A stretch of DNA of 64,000 bases from Panagrolaimus kolymaensis (Eukaryota > Nematoda > Chromadorea > Rhabditida > Panagrolaimidae), in the NCBI GenBank assembly GCA_028622995.1, contig JAJQJQ010000005.1, forward strand, positions 2,728,001 to 2,792,000. Direction: 5' to 3'. This document shows, in pieces, positions 1 to 12,079 of this stretch; the first letter of the stretch is position 1; each line of letters begins with the position of its first letter. A program made the translations under genes and the position numbers. The notes below the pieces were generated by a model. It was not told where the DNA came from and searched no databases. It saw only the letters and a list, made by a program, of their open reading frames with translations.

Positions 1-2118
1 CACAATGTGAAGAATTACCATACCTGAAAAATTTTCTTTAGCATAAAATAAAGAAAATAAAGATTTATTACCTATTATTTCTTTCAATATCATTCAACAC
101 AGTAAATTTTCCTGTTCCTTCATCTTCAATAACAACACCTTCAAAAACAGCATTGGATGGAGGTTGAACAGAAAATTGAACTCGATAATGAAAACTTTTG
201 TACTTATCAACTACAGTTGGATCTTTTTCATCTGTATTCACTGATGAAGGTGGAAGGGAACGTGACAAAGATGTTACATTATCCAATTTCATCCATAAAC
301 ATTTTCTCTGGAAAAAAATCAGTAACAATATATAAACTAAGCGATTATAAATCCGTAATGAATGTGGTAAATGCCAAAACTTACAATAACATTTTTTTCT
401 TTAAAATAATCATGAATTTTTTGAAGTACTAAATTTGCAAATTTGTTTCCATCAGATGCTGGAAGTTCAGTTTCTTCAAAACATGGACAAAATTGAAATG
501 GGACTTCTGCTTCAAAACAACTTCGATGTGGAATTGGTGATAATAAAGAAATGCCACGAGGTAGTATTGGAGCAGTACCGCTGGTAAAATTACCCTAAAA
601 AATTACTTTTCATAACCACAAAAAATCTTCAATAAAATCTTTACCTGTAATGTATGATTTAACAAAGCATAAAAATCAAATTGACTTGTTAAAACTTTTT
701 TATTGGCTTTCAAATTTTCTGCTAAAGTTGGATGCTTCTTTTTGAACCATTCTGGTAAACGAACTGATAAAAATGGTATTTTTGCTTCCAACCTTCCAAG
801 AAAAGTTTGACGAAATGATGTCATACGTTGTCCATGATCAGAAAAAAGTATTACTATTGATTTATTGAATAATGGTTCGTTCTTTAAGAAAAATTCAGCC
901 AAATCTTTATCAATATATTGTGCTGTATCCATTCTATCATGAAATAATTCGGTAAACCATTGATAAACGAATTTTATTTTTCCTTCATAACCTCAAATAG
1001 ACAAAGTTGTTAGATGCTTTACATTCATGGAAAAGCGAGAAGCTTGCATTAGTAACTTGCACGTGCAAAACTAACCTTTCAAAAAAGAGCTAATATAATC
1101 AAAATGAAGTTTATGAACAGGAACATCATCGTAACAGTAACCTGTACTTTTCTTTCTCAAATCTGATTCATCTATGGTCGAAGCCCATGGACGTAAATAA
1201 TGATCCGATGGCGGACGAGCAACAAATCCATTAAGATTAAAACTAAATAACCCAAGCCAGGGCGTATCTTCACCGAAGTGAGTTGCATATCCTTTTTTTC
1301 CAAAAGTAAACCAAGGTAAAGTTGTCCAATTATCGAATGTTGAGAAGGGTTTCCAAGGAATAGTGGCATTAAATTCCTTAAAACAGAGTTAATAATATTT
1401 GTTTTTAACGGCAAAGCACAAACTTTGATATTTTCATTTATTACGTGCTCGCCCAACAAAATTGACATTAGATTCGGATAAGAGTTTTCTCCAACTTTAA
1501 CATGTTTTTCCATAGTTACAAATCCAAGACTGTTTAACAGTTTTAAAGTTATTGGTATTTGACGAAATGCGTTTGATCTTGACATAGATTCTAATCCTAT
1601 CATTATGAAACTCAACTGGTCTTCGGTTTCATTTTCAAATGGCCTAAAAATATTTGGAGGCATATTTTTGTCTCCAAAGTTTATAAAAATTTTTACTTTC
1701 CAGTTACAATTGAAACATTTTTAGGTATCACTGTAGCATATTGATGTCGATAAGTTTCATTTCCTTGATCGTCTACACACATAACATCAACGAAATCTTT
1801 CTCAAGTTCAACTGGAGTGGAATTCAACTGTAACCATTTTTCATATTTAACAGTTTTATCATTCACTCCAGAATTATGGCCAAAATATCGATATTGACAT
1901 GTTGAGTCAGGATTCAGTAATGTTAAAGTTCGATCGACGAGAGACGTTTCTTTTTTCTTAAACATAAAAAGGTAAATGACAAATTCAAGGAATGAAAGAA
2001 TCAAAAAAATAGCAAAAATAAACCTGTATCGATCGACATTTGAGTGGTGAAAGTTTTTCAAAATACCCTGATATTCTTGGATCAAAGGGATTCGCAACAA
2101 ATTTACATCCTTCATCAT
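1..2118 (-). CDS. DUF229 family sulfatase-like membrane protein, 3' end off the window
   Basis: Seven exons can be joined in frame: 2118-1697, 1643-1445, 1376-1076, 991-645, 594-385, 307-72 and 23-1; the last is cut by the window edge. The product starts with a short cytoplasmic stretch, one membrane segment (about residues 33-52) and then a lumenal or extracellular domain. It carries the DUF229 signatures IGLESMSRSNAFRQIP, GYATHFGED, and FSDHGQRMTSFRQTFLG, and the terminal RYGNSSHC motif that appears only after splicing the intron at 24-71. DUF229 proteins are nematode-expanded and related to the alkaline phosphatase/sulfatase fold, so an extracellular hydrolase role is inferred, not shown. 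A splice-acceptor-like TTTTTAG lies 25 nt before the ATG and may take a spliced leader. The frame change near 1377-1444 is resolved by a 68-nt intron. Confidence 0.88.
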
Positions 2119-3691
2119 TTAAGAAATTAAATGTAGCCTAAAAATTGCGGTTTAATAAAAATTTTTAGAGAAATAAAAAGATGGAATTGTTTTATGCAGG
2201 GCCGCCATCAAACGAAGACAATTGTTTAGCACAAAAAAGCACATTTTGTCAACGATTAAATTTTAGGTAATAAAAAGTTTGATTTTTTGTTTTCTATGGA
2301 ATTTTTTCCATCACTACTATATAAAAAGGATGTTAGTGAAACAAAAACTAACATCAATGCTTTCCAATGAATCAAGCATACTTTCTTTTGGAAAAAATAT
2401 TAAATACCATAAAGTTAAAATTCCAAAAAATATAATAATAAAATATTTTAGTCGGGAAAATGCTGCGGCATTATTAAAAAATATTGCAGAATTTAAAATA
2501 GCTTTAGACTTTCTAATAATCCATTTGGAAGATGTGTTAATTAAATTTACAAAAAATAAAAATATTGCAATTGGTATTTTGGAATATTTGGTAAACATTT
2601 TTGACCGAATTTAACTGACGCTTATTTCCATAATTGAAGCCAATTAATCACTCAAACTAACAAAAAAAAAAATTTTGTGGGGAAAATGCATGCTTCTTTA
2701 ATCAATAAAGGAGAACTTCGTTTTCTTTCTTATCATCATTTAAGATAGTTTCTTCCTTTAGCCTATTTGACATCATCATACATGGACATTTTTGTCACAC
2801 GTATCAAAAGCTGCCTGCTATAGTTTCTTCAAACTTTTAAAGCAAATACATAAAATAATTTACAGCGACTACATTCATACTTAATCAATTTCTTTTTTTC
2901 TTTTTTTTTTCTTTCATCAAAGTGTATACACACTTCGTTCAATTGACTTTTAACCTTATCAATGTATGTAAACGTCTTCCTCAATAATTCTGAAATAAAT
3001 AAACGGTTATTGATTTTTCCTTTATTTGCTTTGAAGCTTTCGATAATCCTTTGCTACAATGGAAGTTTTGAATGGAAAACAAAATGTTTAGCATTCAAAT
3101 AGTCTGATGTTGGCTGGATTTACAAATGCGAACTTTCATGAATGATATTTACTCAAACATTAGTTACGTTAGTATTGGAGAGCTTAAAATAGCGCCTCAT
3201 GCTTATACTATTTCTTTATCAAAAAATGCAAAAAGGAAATAAAATACGGACACTTTTCTTCTTGACGTCGTTATAAAACCTGCCTTTCTTAACAAATTAT
3301 TATTTTTTCATATATTTACAAAAAACAAAAATAATAAATATTTGTAAAACTCGGATTCACTTTTCATTCAAACGATTCAAATATTTTCCTCTAGTTTTTA
3401 CACGCTTTTAATTTAATCAAGTAAACCATTTTTTCTCATAAAAAAAGAGGAAGGAGAATTCCGCTGTTTAAATGTAATTTTCTTTGGTTTCGAAAATTAC
3501 GATCTAATGATACTAATAACCTTGGAATAAGCTTGTTATGCTTTCAGAAACATAGTTAAAATACATTAGCTTTTCATTTTTTTAATTTATGTTTATTTTT
3601 TATTTATTTTCACAACAATTTTGAAATAAATATTTTAAAAAATTTGTAGCTGAAGTATTTTTCAACCAAATGGATGGATAATGGATTAGTT
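2119..3691. other. Intergenic region with only weak ORFs
   Basis: AT-rich spacer between the DUF229 gene and the small gene at 3692-4120. It holds two overlapping ORFs of about 90-110 codons on opposite strands near 2280-2614. The minus-strand one (2317-2598) contains a hydrophobic stretch KYFIIIFFGILTLWYLIF and might be a leftover 5' exon of a membrane protein, but has no start or splice context that supports it. No RNA gene or repeat seen. Confidence 0.5.
2137..2144 (-). promoter_or_regulatory. Possible trans-splice acceptor of the DUF229 gene
   Basis: ATTTTTAG on the minus strand about 20-25 nt before the ATG at 2118. It could equally end a 5' UTR intron. Confidence 0.4.
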
Positions 3692-4120
3692 TCAAAGTCC
3701 ATTATCAAATAACAATTGTGTATTTGGTGAAGTTGGGTATTTATCATTTTGAGGTTTTTTAGATTTATTATCATATTTCTTGGTTTTATCTCCATGATCT
3801 GCTAGCTTTTTAACATCTTCATGATTTTGCTTTAACTTGAGAAAGCTGTATCCGTATGATTTGAAACACTAAAAAATAAAAATCAATAAAACTTTGGAAG
3901 TATGTATTATAATAAAAAAAATTACATCACTGTTTCTTCTTAAATCAGAAAATATTTTCCAATGCCCAGATTGCTTTCGTGAACCATGAATGGATTGTTC
4001 TTCTGCCAAATAATAAAGAAGTAAATCACGCTTAGGTGAGGAGAAATATTCGCAAATTAATTGAACGACTTCTTCAAAATTTAGCGCTTCCCCTACTTCC
4101 ATACTATGTATAGCCTCCAT
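3692..4120 (-). CDS. Small uncharacterised protein, two exons, 123 residues
   Basis: Exon 1 is 4120-3926 and exon 2 is 3868-3692, split by a 57-nt GT..AG intron (TTTTTTAG acceptor) in phase 0. Joined, they give a 123-residue protein with an N-terminal helical part of about 70 residues (motifs NFEEVVQLICEYFSSPKRD and HWKIFSDLRRNSDC) and a C-terminal Lys- and Asn-rich tail (residues 82-123). I do not recognise a named family. The first 70 residues resemble, in length and hydrophobic spacing, small helical nematode domains of the SPK kind, but this is only an impression. There is no signal peptide, so an intracellular protein is expected. Confidence 0.55.
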
Positions 4121-4675
4121 CTTTCAATATTTATTATTAAAAAAATAAGAATAAAATAAATATATCAAACTATATTTTTTAACAATTTTTTCTTGTTGCA
4201 ACCAAAAAAGAGAAAATAAGAAAAGGAAATGTCTAAATAAACGACATCCAAACCGCGACGAATCAGCAAGTGATCAATATGCAAGGATACTCTCATTGCA
4301 AAAAAAAAACGCATCCTTTTTTCAATCTATGATTGCAAGGTTCGCAAGATCGAATCGATATCTTTAGTTGGATTATGTCGCTCTGTTGTATGTTATTATA
4401 TAAACTTTTGGAAAGAATGCAAAAAGCATTTTAAGCGAAAATAGTATTAAAATTAAAGAAAAACTTCTAAAAAGTTAGCGAATGGCACATTTTTTGTGTT
4501 AATTATTTTAGGTCCAACTGCCATCATTCATTTTGATTCTCGGTGAGCATAATCGAGGTCACAAAAAAGTAATCAATAAAAATAAAATAAGCAAAATAGC
4601 ACTTGCATTCCTCAGACTTTTTTTTTTCTTATTTTTTGCAACTTTTTCTTCACATACCTTTATCTCTTTCTATTC
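4121..4675. other. Intergenic, divergent promoter region
   Basis: Spacer of 555 bp between two divergently transcribed genes, so it must contain both promoters. A TATA-like TATATAAA lies around 4395 on the plus strand. Pyrimidine-rich sequence with no clear acceptor precedes the ATG at 4676. Confidence 0.45.
4392..4402 (+). promoter_or_regulatory. TATA-like element upstream of the repeat-protein gene
   Basis: TTATATAAACT lies about 280 bp before the ATG at 4676. The distance is long for a direct TATA-to-ATG relation, so the assignment is tentative. Confidence 0.25.
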
Positions 4676-7600
4676 ATGGCGGAGTTACCTCAAAAGGTTA
4701 TCGAAGATGCTGAAAGAATATGGTTTAAAGGAATTCGAGAATTAGCACTAACAAATTCTCAACAAGCTTCGGCTCGCGCTTTATGTTTTGATGCTGCATT
4801 GGATTTACTCAAAAATATTATTGGGAAATATTATGCTCCGAAATTAAATGAATCCACTCCGACTTCTGCAACTGATGAATCAATGTCTGATACCCAAACT
4901 AACCCTCAAAAACAAGATGTGGCTATTCAAGTTGAAATAATTCAACCTTTAAAAGTTTTATTTTCTTCAACTTTGTTTAATGAGAAATGGCCTATTCCGA
5001 TTTTTATTTTAAAGCGTTCAATATCACATAGAACTGCCATTGATTGGGCTACTTTTAATGCGATTGGATTGCAAAAAGGCGCAATTATTTATATTATAAT
5101 TCATCAAAATTGGAACTGTGATGAAACTTTAGCTGTATTTGAAATTTTCAAACAAAAATTGGCCACTATTAAAGCTATTATTCCAGCAGTTCGATCGGAT
5201 GCAAATATACTTCAACAAAAACTTGAAGAAAAAAATTATCAAGCTTGGACTTGCTCGGAAGCAAATGATGTCGTTAAAGTTTTATTAGATGAAGGTTATA
5301 AAATGATTCCTGAAACAACTACTGAGCCTCAAAATGATATTCCTCAATATGAAACCCACCAAGGTTCTAGTCAACTTTTTCAAGAACTATTACATAATCC
5401 TTCCACTGACCAACAAGATCTAGATAACGTGGAAAATGAATTACCCTCTCATGTTGAACAAGAATCACGATTAAACGCGCAAAGTGCTCCCAATCAAATT
5501 CAAACGATTAAACCTATAAAAGTATTAATTCGAACACATTCAACAGAATGGGCTCGACAAATTACAATGAATATTAAGAAAGATAATTTTTCTGAAAAGA
5601 GACCCTTTCTTAATTGGGTTAGAAAAACACTTAAAAGTTTTTCAAAAGGATCTATTGCTTATGTTATTATTCCATTTAAATTTAAATTGGAAGATTTTTT
5701 ATCAGCTTTTAATTTTTTCAAACATAACTCCATTATTGTTAAAGCTATAATTCATAAAAGTATTGTGAACGCTCAAAGTTTAAGAAAAACTATTTTAAAC
5801 AACGGATTTGAAGCTTGTGTTTGTTCTGGCGCTGAAGGTGCAACTAAATATTTGCAAAATAATGAGATAGAAATATTGCCAGAAAATAATGAAAATACTA
5901 ATCAATCAAGTTTGAATGACGAAAATCAAACCATTCCTCCAATAAGTTCTTCATCAGCTCAAGAAATATCAGAAAGGTATCTTGTCATGGAAGAAGATCC
6001 TCCAATGTGGGCTCAAGGAATTCCTCCAACATTAGCTTTAAATCAATCCATTCCAAAACAACTAAGAGCTTTACAATGGGCAGCAGAAATTTCAAAAGTA
6101 TGGGGTAAAAATGCTTTGGTTTATATCGTTATTCCACCATTTTGGTGTTCAAAGGATGCTATAGAATCCATAATTTTACTCATCGATTATTCATTCATAG
6201 TTAAAGCTATTGTTCCATTTGATCGTCACAATGCTAATTTTATTGCTAACGAACTTTGGAATAATTGGTTAGAAGTTTCCATTGGCTCCAATAAAAGTGA
6301 ACTTATTCATCTTCTTCGTGAAACAATTCCTTCTCTTCCAACTAATTTAGACGAAATTCCAAAGTGCATATTTGTTGGTTATTCGCCACGTTGGAGCCAG
6401 GAAGGTCGATATAATATTCGTCGAGAATTTTTGCCACCTAATCAACCGATTGCTAAATGGTCTCAAAAAATTTCACGCTCACACGCTGGAAACCTAATGG
6501 CATATATTATTATTCCAAATTATTGGGAATCGAAGGAATGTATATTAGCTGATTTAAGGACGCTTAAAGTAGCTTCAATTATTGTTAAAGCTATTATTCC
6601 ATCTGAAAGGATGGATGCAACAATTTTGAAGCGAATGATTTTAGATAATGGAATGGATGCTTTTATTTGTTCAAATGCAAATCAAGTTGTTAAAATTCTG
6701 CAAGGTCAAGAATTTTCTGAAGGTGAAAATGCATCAAATAATTCTGCTTCCTCTGCAGAGGTTGAAAACATTCAAGCAGCGAAAAAACCTCGAATAAGTT
6801 CGTCGTCGGAAGATTCTGAAACTTCTCAAACCATTCAAGGACCTTTAGCTTTGATTCCCGAATCAGAAGCAGCAACTTCAATTTTATCTGAAAGATTGAT
6901 GATTGCAGGTCAAAATTATCCATCTTGGGCTCAAAATATTCAATTTAATATTCATCAAAAATTTATTCCTTCCTATGAATCTCCATCAAATTGGATGGAA
7001 TCAAATATTTCAAATTTATCAATTTCAAACACAATTATTTATTTCATTATTTCAAATTATTGGAATTCCGCAGATATCTTAAATGCTTTAACTATACTTT
7101 CTGAACAACCTTCTTCGGTTATTATTAAACCTATAATTCCTGCAGATCGATATGATGCTCATCTATTAAAAGTTTTATTATCATGCAAAAATTTGGATGT
7201 GTTTATTTGTTCAAACGAAAATGAACTGATTGAAGTTTTTAAGAGTGAAGAACATACTTCATTAAGTTCAAATGAAGTCGTTGCTTGCCTCGATGATACT
7301 TTCGATGGTGATGAAAGTGGAAATTCGGATAGTCCGTCACGAAAAAGACGTCGAACAAGCTCATCGACATTTAGCGAAGAAGATTCAGAAACATCCATGG
7401 AAATTATTGATCCACAAACAGAAACAAATGCATTATCGAATTCTGAAAACGTAATTAAAGATTTTAAAGTTGAAAACCTTCCAACGAATTCCAACATAAA
7501 AGTTGAACCTATTGATTTTCAACATGATGGCGATATTTATGATTCAATAATTACAGATTTTACTTTTGCCCCTAACGATGCACCCGAAATTATCAACAAT

Positions 7601-7906
7601 GCTTCCATAAATTTAGCCTCTTCTTCTTCTGATGTTATCGAAGAAGTTGTAGTTGAAAATCCTCCAGTAAATTCCAACATAAAAGTTGAACCTATCGATG
7701 ATGTTTTTGCTGCTGTTGAAAATCTTGATAGCTTTCAAGTAGTAAACTTATTGCAAAAAGCCCCTGAAACATCAATGGAAGAATCAGAAAAAGAAATGAC
7801 TATTATTATTGATTCAACAGAAACAAATGCTCACTCGTCCTCAGAAAATGTCCTTGAAGAAGGTGAAATTGAAGATTCGGATGAAAACGAAGGAGCTAAA
7901 TCATGA
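4676..7906 (+). CDS. Five-repeat nuclear protein of unknown family, 1076 residues, no introns
   Basis: One uninterrupted frame of 1076 codons. Residues 1-55 form a conserved N-terminal domain (WFKGIRELALTN, ASARALCFDAALDLLKNI) shared with the paralogue at 16.9-17.5 kb. Five copies of a ~120-residue repeat follow, at about 88-205, 280-402, 433-553, 562-680 and 738-858. Each has a Trp-containing first part, a hydrophobic strand (such as AYIIIP followed by Y/F-W), a helix, the core IVKAIIPxDRxxA, another helix, then a strand ending in CS and the box NEVxxIL. This strand/helix alternation looks Rossmann-like (inference). The tail (860-1076) is acidic and Ser-rich with basic clusters KKPR (703-706) and SRKRRRTSS (~888) that look like nuclear localisation signals. 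Two NSNIKVEPID motifs (from ~938 and ~999) match the SUMOylation consensus. I cannot assign a known domain. Intron-free structure is unusual beside intron-rich neighbours. Confidence 0.8.
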   Translation: MAELPQKVIEDAERIWFKGIRELALTNSQQASARALCFDAALDLLKNIIGKYYAPKLNESTPTSATDESMSDTQTNPQKQDVAIQVEIIQPLKVLFSSTLFNEKWPIPIFILKRSISHRTAIDWATFNAIGLQKGAIIYIIIHQNWNCDETLAVFEIFKQKLATIKAIIPAVRSDANILQQKLEEKNYQAWTCSEANDVVKVLLDEGYKMIPETTTEPQNDIPQYETHQGSSQLFQELLHNPSTDQQDLDNVENELPSHVEQESRLNAQSAPNQIQTIKPIKVLIRTHSTEWARQITMNIKKDNFSEKRPFLNWVRKTLKSFSKGSIAYVIIPFKFKLEDFLSAFNFFKHNSIIVKAIIHKSIVNAQSLRKTILNNGFEACVCSGAEGATKYLQNNEIEILPENNENTNQSSLNDENQTIPPISSSSAQEISERYLVMEEDPPMWAQGIPPTLALNQSIPKQLRALQWAAEISKVWGKNALVYIVIPPFWCSKDAIESIILLIDYSFIVKAIVPFDRHNANFIANELWNNWLEVSIGSNKSELIHLLRETIPSLPTNLDEIPKCIFVGYSPRWSQEGRYNIRREFLPPNQPIAKWSQKISRSHAGNLMAYIIIPNYWESKECILADLRTLKVASIIVKAIIPSERMDATILKRMILDNGMDAFICSNANQVVKILQGQEFSEGENASNNSASSAEVENIQAAKKPRISSSSEDSETSQTIQGPLALIPESEAATSILSERLMIAGQNYPSWAQNIQFNIHQKFIPSYESPSNWMESNISNLSISNTIIYFIISNYWNSADILNALTILSEQPSSVIIKPIIPADRYDAHLLKVLLSCKNLDVFICSNENELIEVFKSEEHTSLSSNEVVACLDDTFDGDESGNSDSPSRKRRRTSSSTFSEEDSETSMEIIDPQTETNALSNSENVIKDFKVENLPTNSNIKVEPIDFQHDGDIYDSIITDFTFAPNDAPEIINNASINLASSSSDVIEEVVVENPPVNSNIKVEPIDDVFAAVENLDSFQVVNLLQKAPETSMEESEKEMTIIIDSTETNAHSSSENVLEEGEIEDSDENEGAKS

Positions 7907-8916
7907 ATCAGTAAAATTAATTTGTTTTGAATATTTTTATCTGTATTTTTTCTCCTAGTAGTTTTGGTAAACATAATAAATAAATAAAAACAACCATCAA
8001 CTTTTTTCTTTTTTATTATTAATCTCAAAATTGATAGCCGTTAGTATTTTTTTCTTTCTTTCTCAAAACATCACCATTGTTTTATCAAAAATCTTCTTGT
8101 TGACCCTTCAAAAGAAAATATGACTAATTAAACATTTGATTTTTAAAAGCTTAAAAAATGGTGACTAATAAACGAGTTTTTTATTTCTCCCAAAAGTTTC
8201 TAACTTAAAAAAAGCCATAAAAATGATTAAAGAAAACAGTAGTTTCTCAAAAAAAAAATTTTCTTTATTTTTCCAAAGCAATAGAAAGATTTTTTTGCAG
8301 CTGGTCTCCCAGAACTCAGCAAATCTTCTATAAAAATGTTACTTTAACAAAACGCAAAGAGATGGTCTCCAGAGATTCTCTTTTTCATCCACACTTTTTA
8401 GATATTTTAATGAAAGAAAACATTGTTGAAACCAAAACTGTAACTCTATTTACAAATATGAAAGATGCATCATAATTTGATCAAGTAATAACTTTTATGT
8501 CGGTTTTCTTTGTAAATTTTTTTCTTTTTTTGAAAAAATAAATTTCATTTTAATTTATTACAAAGTTGTCTAATTCATTATCACATAATTTTTTATGATT
8601 TAAAAATAATAGCAACAATGAAATGTTTTTTATTTTGGTATTTAAAAACTTTTCCAAATACCATTGATGTCAGGCGAAAGAACCTCTCTAAAAAAAGCAA
8701 ACAGTAAAAGTCTTTTTCCAACATTGAACAACATTCGAAATCATGCTAATCTCAAAGCGAAAAACACAGTCATCCTTGCTTGGCCCATTCCACTGCATTT
8801 CTAACGATTCCCAAAATTTTCCATTCTTTTTGATACTTCCTCATTTCGGTGGTAGTTTTTTTTTGATTATTTTTCTGCTCTATTTTACGTCTTCCGGCGT
8901 CTAAACATCTGCAAAA
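7907..8916. other. Intergenic, EF-2 promoter region
   Basis: About 1 kb, AT-rich. The first ~90 bp hold the 3' UTR of the repeat-protein gene with AATAAA-like signals (~7976-7987). The last 100 bp before the EF-2 ATG are pyrimidine-rich, as is common for ribosomal and translation-factor genes. No ORF worth calling. Confidence 0.5.
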
Positions 8917-11900
8917 ATGGTAAGTAATATTTTTTTTATATTGCTAATAATGTTACTAAATAGTAATATTTACTAAGTGATAGCATCTTTTTGTTATATG
9001 ATGACTAATTTTCCTTCTTCAGGTAAACTTCACCGTTGATGAAATCCGTGGTCTCATGGATCATAAAATGAACATCCGCAACATGTCGGTCATTGCTCAC
9101 GTTGATCATGGTAAATCAACTTTGACGGATTCTCTCGTTTCAAAAGCTGGTATTATTGCTGGTTCAAAAGCTGGTGAAACACGTTTCACTGATACTCGTA
9201 AAGATGAACAAGAACGTTGTATCACCATCAAATCTACGTAAGTGTTTCTTTATTTTTATATCCTAATAATTATGCATGATATTTAGAGCTATTTCTATGT
9301 TCTTTGAACTTCAAGAAGCTGATTTGGATTTCGTCAAAGGTGCCACTCAACTTGAAGTTAACGATGTTGGCGGTGAAAAGAAACGCTATAATGGTTTCTT
9401 AATCAATCTTATCGACTCTCCCGGTCACGTTGATTTCTCATCTGAAGTTACTGCTGCTTTGCGTGTTACTGATGGTGCACTCGTCGTCGTCGATTGTGTA
9501 TCTGGTTAGTTTGTTGATGATATAATATGTATGTATGATTTACTCTTATGATTTTTTAGGTGTTTGCGTTCAAACAGAAACAGTTTTGCGCCAAGCTATT
9601 GCTGAACGTATCAAGCCTATTCTCTTCATGAACAAGATGGATCGTGCTCTTCTCGAACTTCAACTTGGACAGGAAGAACTATTCCAAACTTTCCAACGAA
9701 TTGTTGAAAATATCAACGTTATCATCGCAACCTATGGAGAGTAAGTTGGTTTAAAATTCAACAACAAAATATATTTTAAGATCAACCAAATTAAAACAGA
9801 TAAAACTTTTTTCAATCATAGTAATACTTGAGATCACCTTTTTTCTGTTTGAAGCTTCGTCATTTTCCATTTCAACTATAAGACGCTATAGTTTAAAATC
9901 TAAAAATCCTTTTTCTAATCCCACTTCATTTTGTTAACCATTTATTTTATGTGTGTTTATCGTTTTGAATTTTAGTGACGACGGACCTATGGGAGCTATT
10001 ATGGTTGATCCTGCTATCGGAAATGTTGGTTTTGGTTCTGGTCTTCATGGTTGGGCTTTTACTCTCAAACAATTCGCTGAAATGTATGCCTCCAAATTCG
10101 GGATCCAAGTTGATAAGCTCATGAAAAATCTCTGGGGTGATCGTTTCTTCAACTCTAAAACAAAGAAATGGTCAAGTAGGTTTATTTAATTAAATGCTCA
10201 TAGTTTTCTATTACTTTACTTCACTTTATAGATAATCAAGAGGAAGGCTCTGTTCGTGGTTTCGTTCAATTTGTTCTTGATCCCATTTTCAAAGTTTTCG
10301 ATGCTGTCATGCAAGTTAAAAAGGATGATACGGCTAAACTTCTTGAAAAGTTGAATATCAAGCTTGCTGTTGAAGAACGTGATCTTGAAGGAAAACCACT
10401 CATGAAGATCTTGATGCGTAAATGGCTTCCTGCTGGTGATACTATGCTTCAAATGATTGTTATGCACTTACCATCACCTGTCACCGCTCAAAAATATCGA
10501 ATGGAAATGCTTTATGAAGGACCTCATGATGATGCAGCGGCTGTCGCTATTAAAAACTGTGATCCTAATGGTCCTCTTATGATGTATATCTCTAAGATGG
10601 TTCCAACAACCGACAAAGGTCGCTTCTATGCTTTCGGTCGTGTTTTCTCTGGTAAAGTTGCTACTGGAATGAAAGCTCGTATTCAAGGACCCAACTTCAC
10701 CCATGGCAAGAAAGAAGATCTTTATGAAAAAACCATTCAACGGTAATTTTACCCTTTTTTTATTATTTTTTTCTACCTTAAATTTTTAGTACTATTCTGA
10801 TGATGGGTCGTTACACCGAACCAATTGAAGACGTTCCATCTGGCAACATCTGTGGTCTCGTCGGAGTTGACCAATATCTCGTTAAAGGTGGTACCATTAC
10901 TACTTTCAAAGATGCCTACAACATGCGCGTAATGAAATTCTCCGTATCACCTGTCGTCCGTATTGCTGTTGAACCTAAAAATCCTGGTGATCTTCCCAAG
11001 CTTGTCGAAGGTCTTAAACGTCTTGCTAAATCTGATCCTATGGTCCAATGTTTCTTCGAAGAATCTGGTGAACACATTATTGCTGGTGCTGGTGAATTAC
11101 ATTTGGAAATTTGCTTGAAAGATTTAGAAGAAGATCATGCGTGTATCCCTATTAAGAAATCCGATCCTGTTGTATCATACCGTGAAACCGTCTCTGAAGA
11201 ATCGAGCCAAATGTGTCTCTCTAAATCGCCAAACAAGCATAACCGTTTGTTCTGTAAAGCTATTCCATTGCCAGAAGGTCTTGCTGAAGCCATTGATCGT
11301 GGAGAAGTTAATGCTCGTGATGAAGCTAAAGCTCGTGCTAAAACTCTTGTTGAAAAATATGAAATGGATGCCACTGAAGCTCGTAAAATCTGGTGCTTTG
11401 GTCCCGAAGGAACTGGTCCCAACTATGTTGTTGATGTCACTAAAGGAGTTCAATATTTGAATGAAGTTAAAGATTCTGTCGTTGCTGGTTTCCAATGGGC
11501 TACAAAGGAAGGTGTTCTTTGCGATGAAAACATGCGTGGAGTTCGCTTTAACATTCACGATGTTACTCTTCATTCTGATTCTATCCATCGTGGTGGTGGA
11601 CAACTCATCCCTACTGCTCGTCGTGTATTTTATGCTTGCGTTCTTACTGCTGGTCCACGTCTTCTTGAACCTGTCTATTTGGTAGAAATTCAATGCCCAG
11701 AAGCAGCCGTTGGAGGTATCTATGGTGTACTCAATCGTCGTCGTGGTCACGTTTTCGAAGAATCTCAAATTGCTGGTACACCTATGTTCGTTGTTAAAGC
11801 TTATCTTCCTGTCAACGAATCATTTGGTATGTTTTTTATTTGTTGTATTAATTATTTATTTATTAACTTGAATACCTTATTATAGGTTTTACTGCTGATT

Positions 11901-12079
11901 TGCGCTCTAACACTGGTGGTCAAGCTTTTCCTCAATGTGTCTTCGATCATTGGCAAATTCTTCCTGGTGATCCCCTTGATCTTAGCACCAAACCCAGCCA
12001 AGTTGTTCTTGAAACTCGTAAACGCAAAGGATTGAAAGAATTTGTTCCTGGTCTTGAAAACTACTTGGACAAGCTCTAA
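8917..12079 (+). CDS. eef-2: Translation elongation factor 2
   Basis: Eight exons join to 852 residues, the usual length for nematode EF-2: 8917-8919, 9023-9237, 9287-9504, 9560-9740, 9976-10175, 10232-10742, 10790-11826, 11886-12079. The first coding exon is just the ATG, with GTAAGT directly after it. The product is the ribosomal translocase GTPase. Visible are the P-loop [10 protein letters not shown], switch I with the regulatory threonines in [19 protein letters not shown], the DSPGHVDF G3 motif, the NKMDR G4 motif, and the diphthamide-bearing histidine in [11 protein letters not shown] near the C terminus. Codon use is more GC-rich and biased than in neighbouring genes, as expected for a very highly expressed housekeeping protein. 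All reading frames close cleanly; no damage is seen. Confidence 0.98.

Noticed and set aside
1172..1376. Apparent frameshift in the DUF229 gene
   Set aside because: A 68-nt intron (1377-1444) with GTAATA donor and TTTTAAG acceptor restores the conserved frame.
2279..2614. Overlapping plus and minus ORFs, one with a membrane-like stretch
   Set aside because: AT-rich low-complexity frames open on both strands; no start context, homology or splice partner.
11135..11768. Minus-strand ORFs of up to 197 codons inside EF-2
   Set aside because: Antisense shadows of a highly biased coding exon.
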